Positions 32,015 to 41,594 of a stretch of DNA of 64,000 nt are shown piece after piece. The stretch's first letter is position 1. Each line of letters opens with the position of its first letter. The stretch comes from DASUBV01 sp963725175 (GTDB lineage Bacteria; Actinomycetota; Actinomycetes; Streptosporangiales; Streptosporangiaceae), in the NCBI GenBank assembly GCA_963725175.1, contig CAVRXH010000006.1, positions 7,192,001 through 7,256,000 on the forward strand, in the 5' to 3' direction. The notes below the pieces were generated by a model that made no database searches, had not been told where the DNA came from, and was given only the letters and a program-made list of their open reading frames with translations. A program made the translations under genes and the position numbers.

Positions 32015-32941
32015 ATGGCAGCATCAACCGGGCTGATCAGCCGGTTCGAGCTCTACAAATTAGACGACACCAACCGAGAGCTGCTGATCCAGTCCGCGCA
32101 GCTGATGCGCGAGTGGTCGGACACGTACTGCTCGTCGAAATCCGGCGGTGGCATGGAGGAGTGGGCCAAGAAGCAGGAAGGCGCGAACGGCGCGTCGGCG
32201 CTGACCTGCGACTGGTACCACGGCACCTGGCAGCTCCTGCGGCTGCTCAACATGGTGGCCGTTCCGCCGTGGTACGAATTCTACCAGGAGACACTGACCC
32301 GCGCGCTGGCGGAACGGCCAGGCGCCAATGTCCTGATCTCAGCCGCCGCCGACTACGGGATGCTGGCCACGCTGCACCAGGCCGTCATCGCGTCGGGCAC
32401 CTCGCCGACGATCACGCTGGTGGACATCTGCCAGACGCCGCTGAAGGCCACGCAGTGGTACGCCGAGCGGCATGGCGTGGCCATCTCGACGGAGCGCGGG
32501 AACCTGCTCACCGACGACAAGTATGCCGAGCCGGTCTACGACCTGGTCGTCACCGACGAGTTCCTCACGGTGCTGAAGAACCCGGACAAGCCGCAGATCG
32601 TCAGCCGGTGGAAGCAGATGCTGAAGCCGGGCGGCGTGGTGGTCACCACGGCGATGATCGGCGGCGTGACCACGCCGGAACTGCGCGCCAGGTACGCCGA
32701 GCGCTCGCTGGCCGGCCTGGAGCAGCAGGCAGACCTGTTCAAGCGCGCCGGGACGGACCATGAGGACGTGGCCCGCCGGTTCGCGGTGTTCGCGAGCCTG
32801 CACACCCGTCACATGGTCGACGACGAGGACATGATCCGGAAGCTGTTCGAGGGCTTCCGGCTGGAGTTCGCGCCGATCGTGACGCCGGGCGAGTGCGTGA
32901 ACCCGACGACCTCGTTCCAGATCTTCGCCCGCAAGGAGTAA
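32015..32941 (+). CDS. SAM-dependent methyltransferase-like protein
   Basis: 308 residues from the ATG at 32015, which has AGGAGA at 4 nt; an in-frame ATG at 31958 is less likely. The class I Rossmann pattern is visible but motif I is unusual: ANVLISAAADYGMLATLHQA in place of a VLDxGxGxG loop. TITLVDICQTPL supplies the acidic end of strand 2, YDLVVTDEFL is motif post-II and WKQMLKPGGVVVTTAMIGG is motif III. The N-terminal 90 residues are helical and may bind the substrate. A tailoring N-, O- or C-methylation in the NRPS pathway is inferred. Confidence 0.78.
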   Translation: MAASTGLISRFELYKLDDTNRELLIQSAQLMREWSDTYCSSKSGGGMEEWAKKQEGANGASALTCDWYHGTWQLLRLLNMVAVPPWYEFYQETLTRALAERPGANVLISAAADYGMLATLHQAVIASGTSPTITLVDICQTPLKATQWYAERHGVAISTERGNLLTDDKYAEPVYDLVVTDEFLTVLKNPDKPQIVSRWKQMLKPGGVVVTTAMIGGVTTPELRARYAERSLAGLEQQADLFKRAGTDHEDVARRFAVFASLHTRHMVDDEDMIRKLFEGFRLEFAPIVTPGECVNPTTSFQIFARKE

Positions 32942-33130
32942 CAGGAGTAAGCGGCACTTGCCGGGCCGGGTCCCAGCCGGCCCGGCCCGGCAATCTGCCT
33001 GTGGCCCGCGCCCGCCATGATGCCCCTTTCATGATCAGCCGGGCTCGTTACACTGGAAGAAACGTCACGGAAAGCCCGTACGGGAAGCTCCGTCACGGAA
33101 AGCGCCGTCGTCATGGAAGGACCGCGGTAA

Positions 33131-34216
33131 ATGGTCGAGCCAGGCGAGTTCCTGATCACCCAATGGCTCTTTAACGCCGCCGCCGGAAAATTCGACATCG
33201 ACCTGGCCGAGAGCTGCGCCCAGCTCCAGAACATCGGCGACCTGTCCATGGACGCGAGCATGGTGCTGGACTACGGCGTCGAGCGCGGCCGGGCGGACGG
33301 CCGGGAGCTGGTGGCCCGCCAGTACGGCGGGACCTGCACGCCGGACGACGTGATGCTGACGTTCGGCAGCCAGGAATCGCTGTACGTGTTCTACCGGTCG
33401 TTCCTGTCCGCCGGTGATCACGTGATCACCACGGTGCCCGGCTGGCAGCAGTCCTGGGAGATCCCCCGCGCCTGCGGCTGCGAGGTCTCGATGCTGCAGT
33501 GGACGCCGGGCGAGCCGTTCGACACCGCCGCCCTGGCGGACCTGATCCGCCCGGACACCAGGCTGGTAGTGCTCTGCTCGCCGGGGAACCCGTCGGGCCG
33601 CGTGCTCACCGACGCCGAATGGTCCGCCATCGTCTCGGTCCTGGACCGCACCGGGATCTGGCTGCTCAGCGATGAGGAGTTCCTGACCGACCTGTCCAAG
33701 TCCGTGATCTGGAAGTACCCGCGCAGCCTGTCGGTGTCCAGCCTGTCCAAGATGTACGGCCTGCCGGGGGTGCGCCTGGGCTGGGCCGCCGTCTCATCCG
33801 ACGAGGGCCGGCAGATAATGACGCGGATGGTGAACTACAAGCGCTACGTCACGCTGGCGAGCTCGCCGGTCCTGGAGAGCCTGGCGCTGGGCGTCCTGGC
33901 CGATTACGACGCCCAGCGCGAGCGCTACCAGGGACTGCTGCGCAGCGGCATAGATTACGTCGTCTCGTTCGCCGACAGCTTCAGCGACCTGGTGACGCTG
34001 GTCCCGCCGCAGGGCACCCCGTATGCCTGGTTCAACCTGCACGCGCCGATCACGTCGATGGAGCTGGCGCGGCGGCTGCTGTCCGAGCACCGGACGCTGA
34101 TCATGCCCGCCGAGGTGTTCGGCGCCGAGATGGGCTTCCGGTTCAGCTACGCCCGCCCTGCCGAGGTGATGGCGGCCGGGGTGGACCGGTTCGGCACCCT
34201 GCTGAAGGAGCTCTGA
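33131..34216 (+). CDS. PLP-dependent aminotransferase-fold enzyme
   Basis: 361 residues of fold type I (class I/II). The PLP lysine lies in VSSLSKMYGLPGVRLGW; the CSPGNPSGRV and SDEEFLTDLS segments bind the cofactor ring and phosphate, and the C-terminal arginine is in GFRFSYARPAE. The N-terminus FLITQWLFNAAAGKFDIDLA is like that of amino-acid-modifying members such as capreomycidine synthase rather than aspartate aminotransferase, but this resemblance is weak. It could set up the amino acid precursor or use the chlorinated intermediate for ring closure or elimination. Same strand as the halogenase operon. Confidence 0.85.
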   Translation: MVEPGEFLITQWLFNAAAGKFDIDLAESCAQLQNIGDLSMDASMVLDYGVERGRADGRELVARQYGGTCTPDDVMLTFGSQESLYVFYRSFLSAGDHVITTVPGWQQSWEIPRACGCEVSMLQWTPGEPFDTAALADLIRPDTRLVVLCSPGNPSGRVLTDAEWSAIVSVLDRTGIWLLSDEEFLTDLSKSVIWKYPRSLSVSSLSKMYGLPGVRLGWAAVSSDEGRQIMTRMVNYKRYVTLASSPVLESLALGVLADYDAQRERYQGLLRSGIDYVVSFADSFSDLVTLVPPQGTPYAWFNLHAPITSMELARRLLSEHRTLIMPAEVFGAEMGFRFSYARPAEVMAAGVDRFGTLLKEL

Positions 34217-34337
34217 GCTGACCGCAGGCGCGGGGCCGGGCCGGCCGCCGGTCCAGTTCCGCGTAATTGGCCCTAGGGCAGGCGCGGCCGGCCCACCAGT
34301 ATGTTTGCATGCGTAATCTTCGCGGGGATGGTGGCCG

Positions 34338-35846
34338 GTGACCGAGGTCAAGACCGTGCCGCCGGACGCCGGCGGCGTGCCCGCCCGGCAGCGGCGCGGC
34401 GCGCTGGCCGCCCTGCTGATGGCGCCGTTCATGGCGATGCTCGACCTGTTCATCGTCAATATCGCCGCGCCGTCGATGCAGCGGCAGCTCCATACGACGT
34501 TCGCGGCGATCCAGCTCGTCATCGGCGGCTACATCGTGGCGTTCGCGATGGGCCTGGTCACCAGCGGGCGGCTGGGCGACATGCTGGGCCGGCGGCGGGT
34601 CTTCACGACCGGGGTGGTCTGCTTCGCATTGGCCTCGGCGGCGTGCTCGGCGGCGCCGACGACGGGCGTGCTCATCGGCATGCGGGTGCTCCAGGGGTTC
34701 AGCGCGTCGCTGATGCTCCCCCAGGTGCTCGCGCTCATCCAGATCAGCTTCCCCCGCGACCAGCACCGGCGGCTGCTGGGGTATTACGGCGCCACGATGA
34801 CGTGCGGCGGGGTGACCGGCCAGCTCGTGGGCGGGCTGCTGGTGCATGTTGACCTGGCCGGCCTGGGCTGGCGGACGATCTTCCTGGTCAACATCCCGCT
34901 GTGCGCGGTGGCGCTGGTCTGCTCGCTGCGCGCGCTGCCGCGCCGGGACGGCTCTGGCCGGGTGAAGTTCGACCCGCTCGGCGTGCTGCTGCTGTCGGCG
35001 GCGGTGGCCTGCCTGGTCGGGCCGCTGGTGCTCGGCGCGCAGGATGGCTGGCCCGCCTGGGCGTGGGCGATGATCGGCGGGTCGGCACTGCTGTTCGGGA
35101 TCTTCACCTGGTGGGAGATCCGGATGCCGGACGCCGGCAACGCCGCGCTGCTGCCGATGCGGCTATTCCGGCTGCGCGGCTTCGCCGTCGGCCTGCCCAC
35201 CGCCGTCACCTACTACTGCAACAACTCTGGCGTGTACTTCGTGCTCGTCTTCTTCCTGCAGGACGGCCTGCACCTGCTGCCGTACCAGGCGTCCCTGGTG
35301 TTCCTGGCCATGGCGGTGCCCGCCGGGGTGGCGTCGCTCGCGGCGCAGCCGCTGGCGGCCAGGTTCGGCGTCGGCGTCGTCCGCGTCGGCGCCATCGTGG
35401 TGGTCATCGGCCTGCTGCTGATGCCGCTGGCCGCGACCGGGGGCAGCGCGTCCTCGGCGGTGCTGCGCCTGCTGCCCGGCCTGATCCTGGCCGGCACCGG
35501 CCAGGGCCTCGTGCTGCCCTGCCTGCTCGGCCTGGTCCTGGAGCGGGTGTCGCCGCCGGACGCCGGCGCGGCGGCCGGCGGGATCATGACCGCCGGCCAG
35601 GTGGCGGTGGCGCTGGGCGTGGCGGCCGTGGGCGCCTTCTTCGCCTCCGAGCTGGGCGGCCGGCACAGCGACGCGGCGTACGGATCCGCCTTCAGCGCGT
35701 CGGCCTACCTGCTGGCTGGCCTCGGCACGGTGAGCGTGATCCTGCTGACCCTGCTGATCGGATGGAAGCGCAGCAGGCAGGCCCCGCCGGCCGCGGAGCA
35801 GGGCTCGCCGCCTCGCGAGCGGAGCGCGACGGCCGGGGCGGAGTAG
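34338..35846 (+). CDS. DHA2-family MFS exporter of the NRPS cluster
   Basis: 502 residues, starting GTG at 34338. Fourteen membrane helices, with GRLGDMLGRRRVFTTG as motif A and YYGATMTCGGVTGQLVGGLL as the helix-5 motif C of drug:H+ antiporters (EmrB/QacA type). Its place as last gene on the plus strand of the cluster suggests it exports the NRPS product. It faces the convergent thioesterase gene, with a strong hairpin between them. Confidence 0.9.
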   Translation: MTEVKTVPPDAGGVPARQRRGALAALLMAPFMAMLDLFIVNIAAPSMQRQLHTTFAAIQLVIGGYIVAFAMGLVTSGRLGDMLGRRRVFTTGVVCFALASAACSAAPTTGVLIGMRVLQGFSASLMLPQVLALIQISFPRDQHRRLLGYYGATMTCGGVTGQLVGGLLVHVDLAGLGWRTIFLVNIPLCAVALVCSLRALPRRDGSGRVKFDPLGVLLLSAAVACLVGPLVLGAQDGWPAWAWAMIGGSALLFGIFTWWEIRMPDAGNAALLPMRLFRLRGFAVGLPTAVTYYCNNSGVYFVLVFFLQDGLHLLPYQASLVFLAMAVPAGVASLAAQPLAARFGVGVVRVGAIVVVIGLLLMPLAATGGSASSAVLRLLPGLILAGTGQGLVLPCLLGLVLERVSPPDAGAAAGGIMTAGQVAVALGVAAVGAFFASELGGRHSDAAYGSAFSASAYLLAGLGTVSVILLTLLIGWKRSRQAPPAAEQGSPPRERSATAGAE

Positions 35847-35871
35847 CCGACCGGCCGCTGGCTAAATCCGG

Positions 35872-35918
35872 CCGGGGCCGGCACTATTCCGGCCGGGCCG
35901 GATTAGTGCCGGCCCCGG
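35872..35918. terminator. Bidirectional terminator hairpin
   Basis: Arms CCGGGGCCGGCACTA (35872-35886) and TAGTGCCGGCCCCGG (35904-35918) are exactly complementary around a 17-nt loop that is itself GC-rich. It lies between the convergent MFS and thioesterase genes and would stop transcription both ways. Confidence 0.7.
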
Positions 35919-35938
35919 ATTAGTCAGGCCCGTATTAG

Positions 35939-36748
35939 TCAGGTACTGCCCTGCTCGATGCTGGCGGCGACGATGTCGGCCATGGCCGACAGGCTGGCGC
36001 CCTGCCAGATGCTGTAGTGATCGCCCGGCAGGAGGTGCCGGTCCACGACGTCCGCCGCGCGCTCCCAGCCCTCGTGCAGCTCCGGCGGCGTGCCGGCCGA
36101 GTCGATCACCGTGATCGTGCCCGGGTAGTGCCGCATGTCCCGGTACCCGATCAGGGCCTGGACGCTCGCGTGGAATACCGCGAACCTGCTGGCCAGCAGG
36201 TCCTCCTCTATCTCAGGCGACAGCTCGCCGGCCTCCTGGAGCTGGCCGAGCGCGTGCCGGGCGAGCTGGTCAGCCGTGGCGCCGGCCGGCACCCCGTCCC
36301 AGCTCACCGGCGGCGTGGTGCCGCCGCCGGCGAGCTCGATCAGGAACTGCTCCACCTCCTCCCGCGGTTCGGGGGACGGAGCGATGCCGGGTCCCATGAC
36401 GTCCACCAGGAGCACCGCGGCGGGCCGCTGGCCGGCCGCGGCGAGCTGGCAGGCCATGTCGAAGGCGACCATCCCGCCCATCGACCAGCCCAGCAGCAGC
36501 CGCGGGCCGTCGCCAAGCTCGGCGAGCCGGGCCAGGTAGCCGCTGGCCAGCGCGGTGAGCCTGTCGCACGGCTGCTCGCCGTCGTCGTAGCCGGGCGCCT
36601 CTATCGCGTAGACCGGCCGCCCGGCCGGCAGGATGTCGGCCAGCGCCAGGTAGGCGAAGACCGAGCCGGACACGGGGGGCAGGCACACCAGCGGGGGGAG
36701 GCTGCCCTCGGGCCGCAGCTCGACCAGGGTGCCCAGCGGGGCGCTCAC
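35939..36748 (-). CDS. NRPS thioesterase (separate TE protein)
   Basis: 269 residues. Alpha/beta-hydrolase with nucleophile Ser89 in GWSMGG, Asp in VLLVDVMGPG and His in PGDHYSIW. The N-terminal LPPLVCLPPVSGSVFAYLALADIL matches chain-terminating TE domains (EntF-like) better than editing type II enzymes, so it may release the product in trans. Its ATG overlaps the stop of the C-A-T NRPS by 4 nt, so the two are made together. Confidence 0.9.
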   Translation of the reverse strand: MSAPLGTLVELRPEGSLPPLVCLPPVSGSVFAYLALADILPAGRPVYAIEAPGYDDGEQPCDRLTALASGYLARLAELGDGPRLLLGWSMGGMVAFDMACQLAAAGQRPAAVLLVDVMGPGIAPSPEPREEVEQFLIELAGGGTTPPVSWDGVPAGATADQLARHALGQLQEAGELSPEIEEDLLASRFAVFHASVQALIGYRDMRHYPGTITVIDSAGTPPELHEGWERAADVVDRHLLPGDHYSIWQGASLSAMADIVAASIEQGST

Positions 36749-39700
36749 TGTGCCGCGGCCTCGGCGGCGGCCTTCTCCTCCCGCAGGGCGTCGATTCTCT
36801 TGGCGATGTCGCTGACCGTCGCGCCGCCGTACAGCGAGCGCACGTTGAGGCGGATGCCGAACGCCTTGTTCAGGCGGCTCACCGCGCGCATCGCCTGCAT
36901 CGAGTTGCCGCCCAGGTCGAAGAAGCCGTCGCCGACGCTGATCTTCGGCAGGCCGAGAACCTCGATGAGCACCTCGATGACATGGCGCTCGGTGTCGCTC
37001 GCGGACTCGGCGCCGACGGCGTCTCCCCCGCCCTCATCGCCCTCATCGCCGCTGGCGGCGTCGAGTGCCTGCGGGTCGGGCAGCGCCTTCCTGTCGATCT
37101 TCCTGTTGCTGGTCAGCGGCATCTCGTCGAGGACCAGCCAGATCGTGGGGATCATGTACTCCGGCACGGTCTTCGCCAGGTGCTCGCGCAGCACGGCGGT
37201 GTCCGGCGACTGTCCCTCGGCGGCCGTCAGGTAGAGGACGAGCTGGCCGCCGGCCTCGCTGTCGGCGACCACGACGGCGGCGGCTGCCTGGTCCACCGTC
37301 GGGTGGGTCATCACCACGGACTCGATTTCCCCCAGCTCGATGCGCAGGCCGTTGAGCTGCACCTGGGCGTCGATCCGCCCGTAGAACTGAATCTGCAGGT
37401 CCTCGGTCCAGGAGCACAGGTCGCCAGACCGGTAGATCCGCTTGCCGGGCCAGAACGGGTCGTCGGCGAACGCCTTCGCGGTCTGCTCGGGCAGGTTGAG
37501 GTAGCCGCGGCCGACGCCTTCCTCGCCGCCGATCAGCAGCTCGCCGGAGACGCCGCGGGGCGTCAGGCTGCCCCACTTGTCCACGATGTAGAGCTGCCGG
37601 TCCAGCATCCCCCGGCCGATCGGCGGCGGGGTGGTGTAGGTCACGTCCGGGTCGCATATGTACCAGGTGCAGGTGACCGCGGCCTCGGTCGGGCCGTACA
37701 GGTTGACCACCCGCCGGCCCGGCTTGGTCCACTTGTTGGCGGCGTCGCCGGGCAGCAGGTCGCCGCCGGTCTCCATCTTCTCCAGGTCGGGGTAGGGGTC
37801 CGCGTCGACCAGGGAGAGCATCGCCGGGGTGAAGGAGATGAAGTTGCAGTGCTCGGCGCGCATCAGGTCCGACAGCGCCTCGGGGGTGCCGCCCTCCGGC
37901 GGGACCAGGACGAGCGTCGCGCCGGTGATCAGGCCGGTGAACACCTCGCCGTGGCACATGTCGAAGGACAGCGCGGAGAGCTGCAGCATCCGGTCGCCTG
38001 GCTTCATCGCGAAGACGTCGGCATAGCCGTAGCAGAACGCCAGCAGCGCCCGGTGCTCCAGCATCACGCCCTTGGGCTTGCCGGTGGAACCCGAGGTGTA
38101 GAGCACGTAGACCAGCGAGCTGGGCCCGGCCACCTCGGCCAGCTCGCCGGCCTGCGCCGCGGCCTGCTCGATGGCGTCCCATTCGGTGTCCAGCGCGACG
38201 ACCTCCCAGCCGCCTGGCCCGGGCAGCCGGGACACCAGGTCGGAGGTGGTGAGCAGCAGCGGGGCCGCGGTGTCGGTGAGCATGTACTCCATCCGGGCGG
38301 CCGGGTGCGCCGGGTCCAGGATGGTGTAGGCGGCCCCGGACTTCATCACCCCGAGCAGGGCCACGATGGCGTTGAGGTCGCGGTTCAGCGCGATGGCGAC
38401 GACCTGCTCGTGGCCGACGCCGCGGGAGCGGATGAACCGGGCCAGGGCGTCCGCCTGCCGGTTCAGCTCGCCGTAGGTCATCGTCTTGCCGCGGCAGATG
38501 GTGGCCACCGCGTTCGGGGTGGCGGCGGCCTGCCGGGCGACCTGCTCGTGCACGATGCCCGCCGCCTTGCCGCTCGGCGCGCCCCGGCCGGCGGCCAGCA
38601 GCTCACCGCGCTCGGCCTCGCTGAGCAGCGGCAGCGCGGACAGCCGCACGGACGGGTCGGCGCAGAGGCCCGCCACGGCGTTGATCACGTGCGTCGCGAG
38701 GGCCTTGACCCGCCAGGCGTCGAACAGGTCGGTGGAGTACTCGATGCCCACCCGCATGGCGTCCGGCTCTTCGACGAAGTTGAACGTCATGTCGAACCGT
38801 GCCCCGACAGTGGGCAGGGCGATCTGCTCGATGTCCGTGCCGGGCAGCTTGAAGTTCTGGCCGGAGTTGATGGCGCCCAGGAGCTGGATGGCGGCCTGGA
38901 AAAGCGGGTTCCTGCTGGTGTCGCGGATCGGCCGCACCCGCTCCACCACCTGCCCGAACGGCACGTCCTGGTGGTCGAAGGCGTCCAGCAGCGCGTCGCT
39001 GGTCTGCTCGATCAGGTCGGACATGGCCGGGTCGCCCGACAGGTCGCAGCGCATCACGATCACGTTGGTGAACAGGCCCACGAGGCCCTCGTACTCGGGC
39101 TCGCTGCGGCCCGCCATGGAGACGCCCAGCGGGATGTCTTCCTTCCCGGTGTACCGCGCGAGCACGGCCGTGACCGCGGCGGACAGCAGCATCAGCAGGG
39201 ACATCCCGTGCTCGCGCGCGGCTGCCCTGAGCGCGTCAAGCAGCCCGTCGGGGAACGGCACCCAGAGCGTGGCGCCCGCGTACGTGGGCACGGCCGGCCT
39301 TGTCCGGTCCGCTGGCATGTCGAGGACCGGCAGGTTGGCCAGCTTCTCCGCCCAGTAGCGCACCTCCTCGCCGCCGCGCAGCTTCTCGCGCTGCCGCCGG
39401 ACGAATTCGTCGAACTCGCACGGCAGCGGCTCCAGGCTGGGCTCCTCGCCGGCGAGCAGCGCCTGGTAGATCTCCAGCAGCTCCAGGTAGATGACGCCGT
39501 TCGACCAGCCATCGGTGACGATGTGGTGGATGGAGACCACCAGCACGTGATCGCCGGGGCCGAGGCGCAGCAGCGTGAACCGGTACAGCGGGCTGGCAGA
39601 CAGGTTGTAGAGGTGGGAAACCTCGGCGTGCAGCTCGCGCCGCAGCGCCTCCTCGGCCGCGGCGGGGCCGTCCTGGCTGATGTCGGTGATCCGCAGCACG

Positions 39701-39978
39701 CTGGCCGGCGGGTCGTTGATGACCCGGTAGGGCACCCCGGACTCGGAGTAGAACGTGGCCCGCAGTTCCGCGTGCCGCGTGACCGTGTACGTCAGCGCCC
39801 GGTCCAGCACGTCGGTGTCAAGGTCGCCGCGGATGCGGAACGACTCGCACATGGTGTACGAGACGTTGCCGGGCGCAAGCTCCTCCAGGAACCACAGCTG
39901 CTCCTGGCCGAGCGCCATTGGCAGGCGCGCGCCCTCATCAGCCGTGCCCGCGTTCATGACCAGTTCCTGAGCAGACAT
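36745..39978 (-). CDS. NRPS module C-A-T
   Basis: 1077 residues from the ATG at 39978 (GAGGGG at 4 nt). Condensation domain about 15-450 with the active motif HHIVTDG at 151-157 and GLFTNVIVMR; adenylation domain about 480-960 with YTSGSTGKPKG, NLYGPTEAA, YRSGDLC and SNRKIDRKA; carrier domain with Ser1026 in LGGNSMQ. The A pocket starts with Asp (LSFDMCHG). There is no epimerisation or TE domain. As an elongation module it should join its own amino acid to the residue on the free-standing PCP, giving a dipeptide that the TE releases. The C-terminus ends in an Ala/Glu-rich helix that might dock with a partner. Confidence 0.95.
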   Translation of the reverse strand: MSAQELVMNAGTADEGARLPMALGQEQLWFLEELAPGNVSYTMCESFRIRGDLDTDVLDRALTYTVTRHAELRATFYSESGVPYRVINDPPASVLRITDISQDGPAAAEEALRRELHAEVSHLYNLSASPLYRFTLLRLGPGDHVLVVSIHHIVTDGWSNGVIYLELLEIYQALLAGEEPSLEPLPCEFDEFVRRQREKLRGGEEVRYWAEKLANLPVLDMPADRTRPAVPTYAGATLWVPFPDGLLDALRAAAREHGMSLLMLLSAAVTAVLARYTGKEDIPLGVSMAGRSEPEYEGLVGLFTNVIVMRCDLSGDPAMSDLIEQTSDALLDAFDHQDVPFGQVVERVRPIRDTSRNPLFQAAIQLLGAINSGQNFKLPGTDIEQIALPTVGARFDMTFNFVEEPDAMRVGIEYSTDLFDAWRVKALATHVINAVAGLCADPSVRLSALPLLSEAERGELLAAGRGAPSGKAAGIVHEQVARQAAATPNAVATICRGKTMTYGELNRQADALARFIRSRGVGHEQVVAIALNRDLNAIVALLGVMKSGAAYTILDPAHPAARMEYMLTDTAAPLLLTTSDLVSRLPGPGGWEVVALDTEWDAIEQAAAQAGELAEVAGPSSLVYVLYTSGSTGKPKGVMLEHRALLAFCYGYADVFAMKPGDRMLQLSALSFDMCHGEVFTGLITGATLVLVPPEGGTPEALSDLMRAEHCNFISFTPAMLSLVDADPYPDLEKMETGGDLLPGDAANKWTKPGRRVVNLYGPTEAAVTCTWYICDPDVTYTTPPPIGRGMLDRQLYIVDKWGSLTPRGVSGELLIGGEEGVGRGYLNLPEQTAKAFADDPFWPGKRIYRSGDLCSWTEDLQIQFYGRIDAQVQLNGLRIELGEIESVVMTHPTVDQAAAAVVVADSEAGGQLVLYLTAAEGQSPDTAVLREHLAKTVPEYMIPTIWLVLDEMPLTSNRKIDRKALPDPQALDAASGDEGDEGGGDAVGAESASDTERHVIEVLIEVLGLPKISVGDGFFDLGGNSMQAMRAVSRLNKAFGIRLNVRSLYGGATVSDIAKRIDALREEKAAAEAAAQ

Positions 39979-40059
39979 GTCGCCCCTCACGCGTGACGTC
40001 GCGGCGGGGCTGAATGCGACCGCCGCCAGGTGACCTGACCTTGGCACCTTAGGCAGGGC

Positions 40060-40097
40060 GGCCGGTTGAGAGCACCGGCCAGTTGGGGCAAACTGGC
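40060..40097. promoter_or_regulatory. Two adjoining palindromes in the NRPS/MocR divergent promoter
   Basis: GGCCGGT-N7-ACCGGCC (40060-40080) and GCCAGTT-N6-AACTGGC (40078-40097) overlap by 3 bp and end 4 nt before the MocR start, in the 123-bp gap between the divergent NRPS and MocR genes. They are likely operator sites for the regulator. Confidence 0.55.
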
Positions 40098-40101
40098 TTC
40101 C

Positions 40102-41581
40102 ATGACGGTGACGGTCCCTGCGCTGACCCTGACCCGGCTGCTGAACGGCTGGCAGGAGGCGGGGGACGGTGCCATCCACCAGCGGCTGGCGGTGATACTC
40201 GGCAGCCTGCTGCTGGACGGCCGGCTGCCGGTGCATGCCAGGCTGCCCAGCGAGCGGGACCTGGCCACCCAGCTCCGGGTCAGCCGGGCCACGGTGGCCG
40301 GCGCGTACTCGCGGCTGCGCGACGAGGGCATGCTGGTGAGCAGGCCCGGAGCCGGCAACTGGACCATGCTGCCCGATCGCGGCAACCGGGGCACCGCGCC
40401 GCTGGAGCCCGGCATCCGGCCCGAGCCCGGCCTGCTTGACCTGGCCATCGCCGCGGCCCCGCCGCAGGTGGAGACCGTGATGCTGGCGTTCGCCAGCGCC
40501 ATCGCCAGCCTCGGCGACGTGCTCGACGACGACCGGGCGCTGAACGCGCACGGCTACCACCCGGCCGGCATCCCCCGGCTGCGCGAGGCGGTCGCCGCCC
40601 GGTACACCAGGCGCGGCGCGCCGACCACGCCCGACCAGATCTTCGTGACCGTCGGCGCGCAGGGCGCGATCCACTCGGTCAGCCGGCTGCTCGCCACGAG
40701 CGGCGACACGATCGTGGTGGAGCAGCCCAGCTATCCCAACGCCATCGACGCGCTGCGCCGCACCGGCGCGCGGCTGGTCCCGGTGCCCGTCACCGACCAG
40801 GGCTGGGACATCGAGCAGCTCACCGGGACGCTGGCCCGCTCCGCCCCGGTGCTGGCCTACCTGATCCCCGACTTCCACAACCCGGCGGGCGGGGTGCTCA
40901 GCGCGGCCGGCCTGGCACGCGCTGGTCACCGCCGCGGCCGCCAGCTCGACCACGCTGCTGATCGACGAGACGCACGCCGAGCTGAACCTGGACGGCGTCG
41001 TGATGCCGCCGCCGGTCGCCGCCTTCGACAAGAAGAACCGCGTGATCAGCGTGGGGTCGCTGAGCAAGGTGTTCTGGGGCGGCCTGCGGGTGGGCTGGAT
41101 CCGGGCCGCTCCCGACCTGGTCCGCCGGATGGCCCTGGACCGCAGCTCGATCGACCTGGCCGGGCCGGTGGTCGAGCAGCTCGCGGCCGCGTACCTGCTC
41201 AGCCATATAGGCGAGCTGCTCCCGCCGCGGCTGGCGGACCTGGCCGTGCGGCGGGATGCCCTGGTCGCCGCGCTGGAGAAGTGGCTGCCGCACTGGAGCT
41301 TCGCCCGGCCGGCCGGCGGGCAGTCCGTCTGGGCGCTCCTGGATCAGCCGGTGTCCACGGCGCTGGCCGACGCGGCGGAGCGGTACGCCGTGCGGCTGGT
41401 GCCGGGACCGCGCTTCGGCCTGGACGGCGCGCTGGAGCGGTTCGTGCGGCTGCCGTTCTCGCTGCCGCCCGACGACCTGGAGCAGGCGGTCGCCCGGCTC
41501 GCCGAGGCCGAGCGCGATGTCCTCGGGCAGGCCCGCGCGGCTGGCCCCCGGGCCGCCGGGTACGGTGCGGGACGGCAGTAA
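40102..41581 (+). pseudogene. MocR/PdxR-type GntR regulator, one frameshift
   Basis: N-terminal winged helix (LPSERDLATQLRVSRATVAGAYSRLRDEGML) fused to an aminotransferase-like domain, the MocR plan. The frame shifts once near 40910-40925: GVLSAAGLA is in frame 1, and ALVTAAAASSTTLLIDETHAELNL continues in the next frame, running on through GSLSKVFWGGLRVGW with the PLP lysine to a TAA. Corrected, it has about 493 codons. MocR proteins sense pyridoxal phosphate or PLP-linked amino acids. It diverges from the NRPS and probably controls it if functional. Confidence 0.82.
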
Positions 41582-41594
41582 GAACACGCCCGTG

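Noticed and set aside
36982..39996. 1004-codon plus-strand frame across the NRPS
   Set aside because: Low-complexity His/Gln/Gly/Arg translation of the NRPS antisense strand; typical of high-GC DNA.
36745..41067. Very long open frame extending the NRPS upstream by about 360 codons
   Set aside because: The part above 39978 is antisense to the MocR gene and has no NRPS similarity; the ATG at 39978 has a good ribosome site and begins a normal condensation domain.
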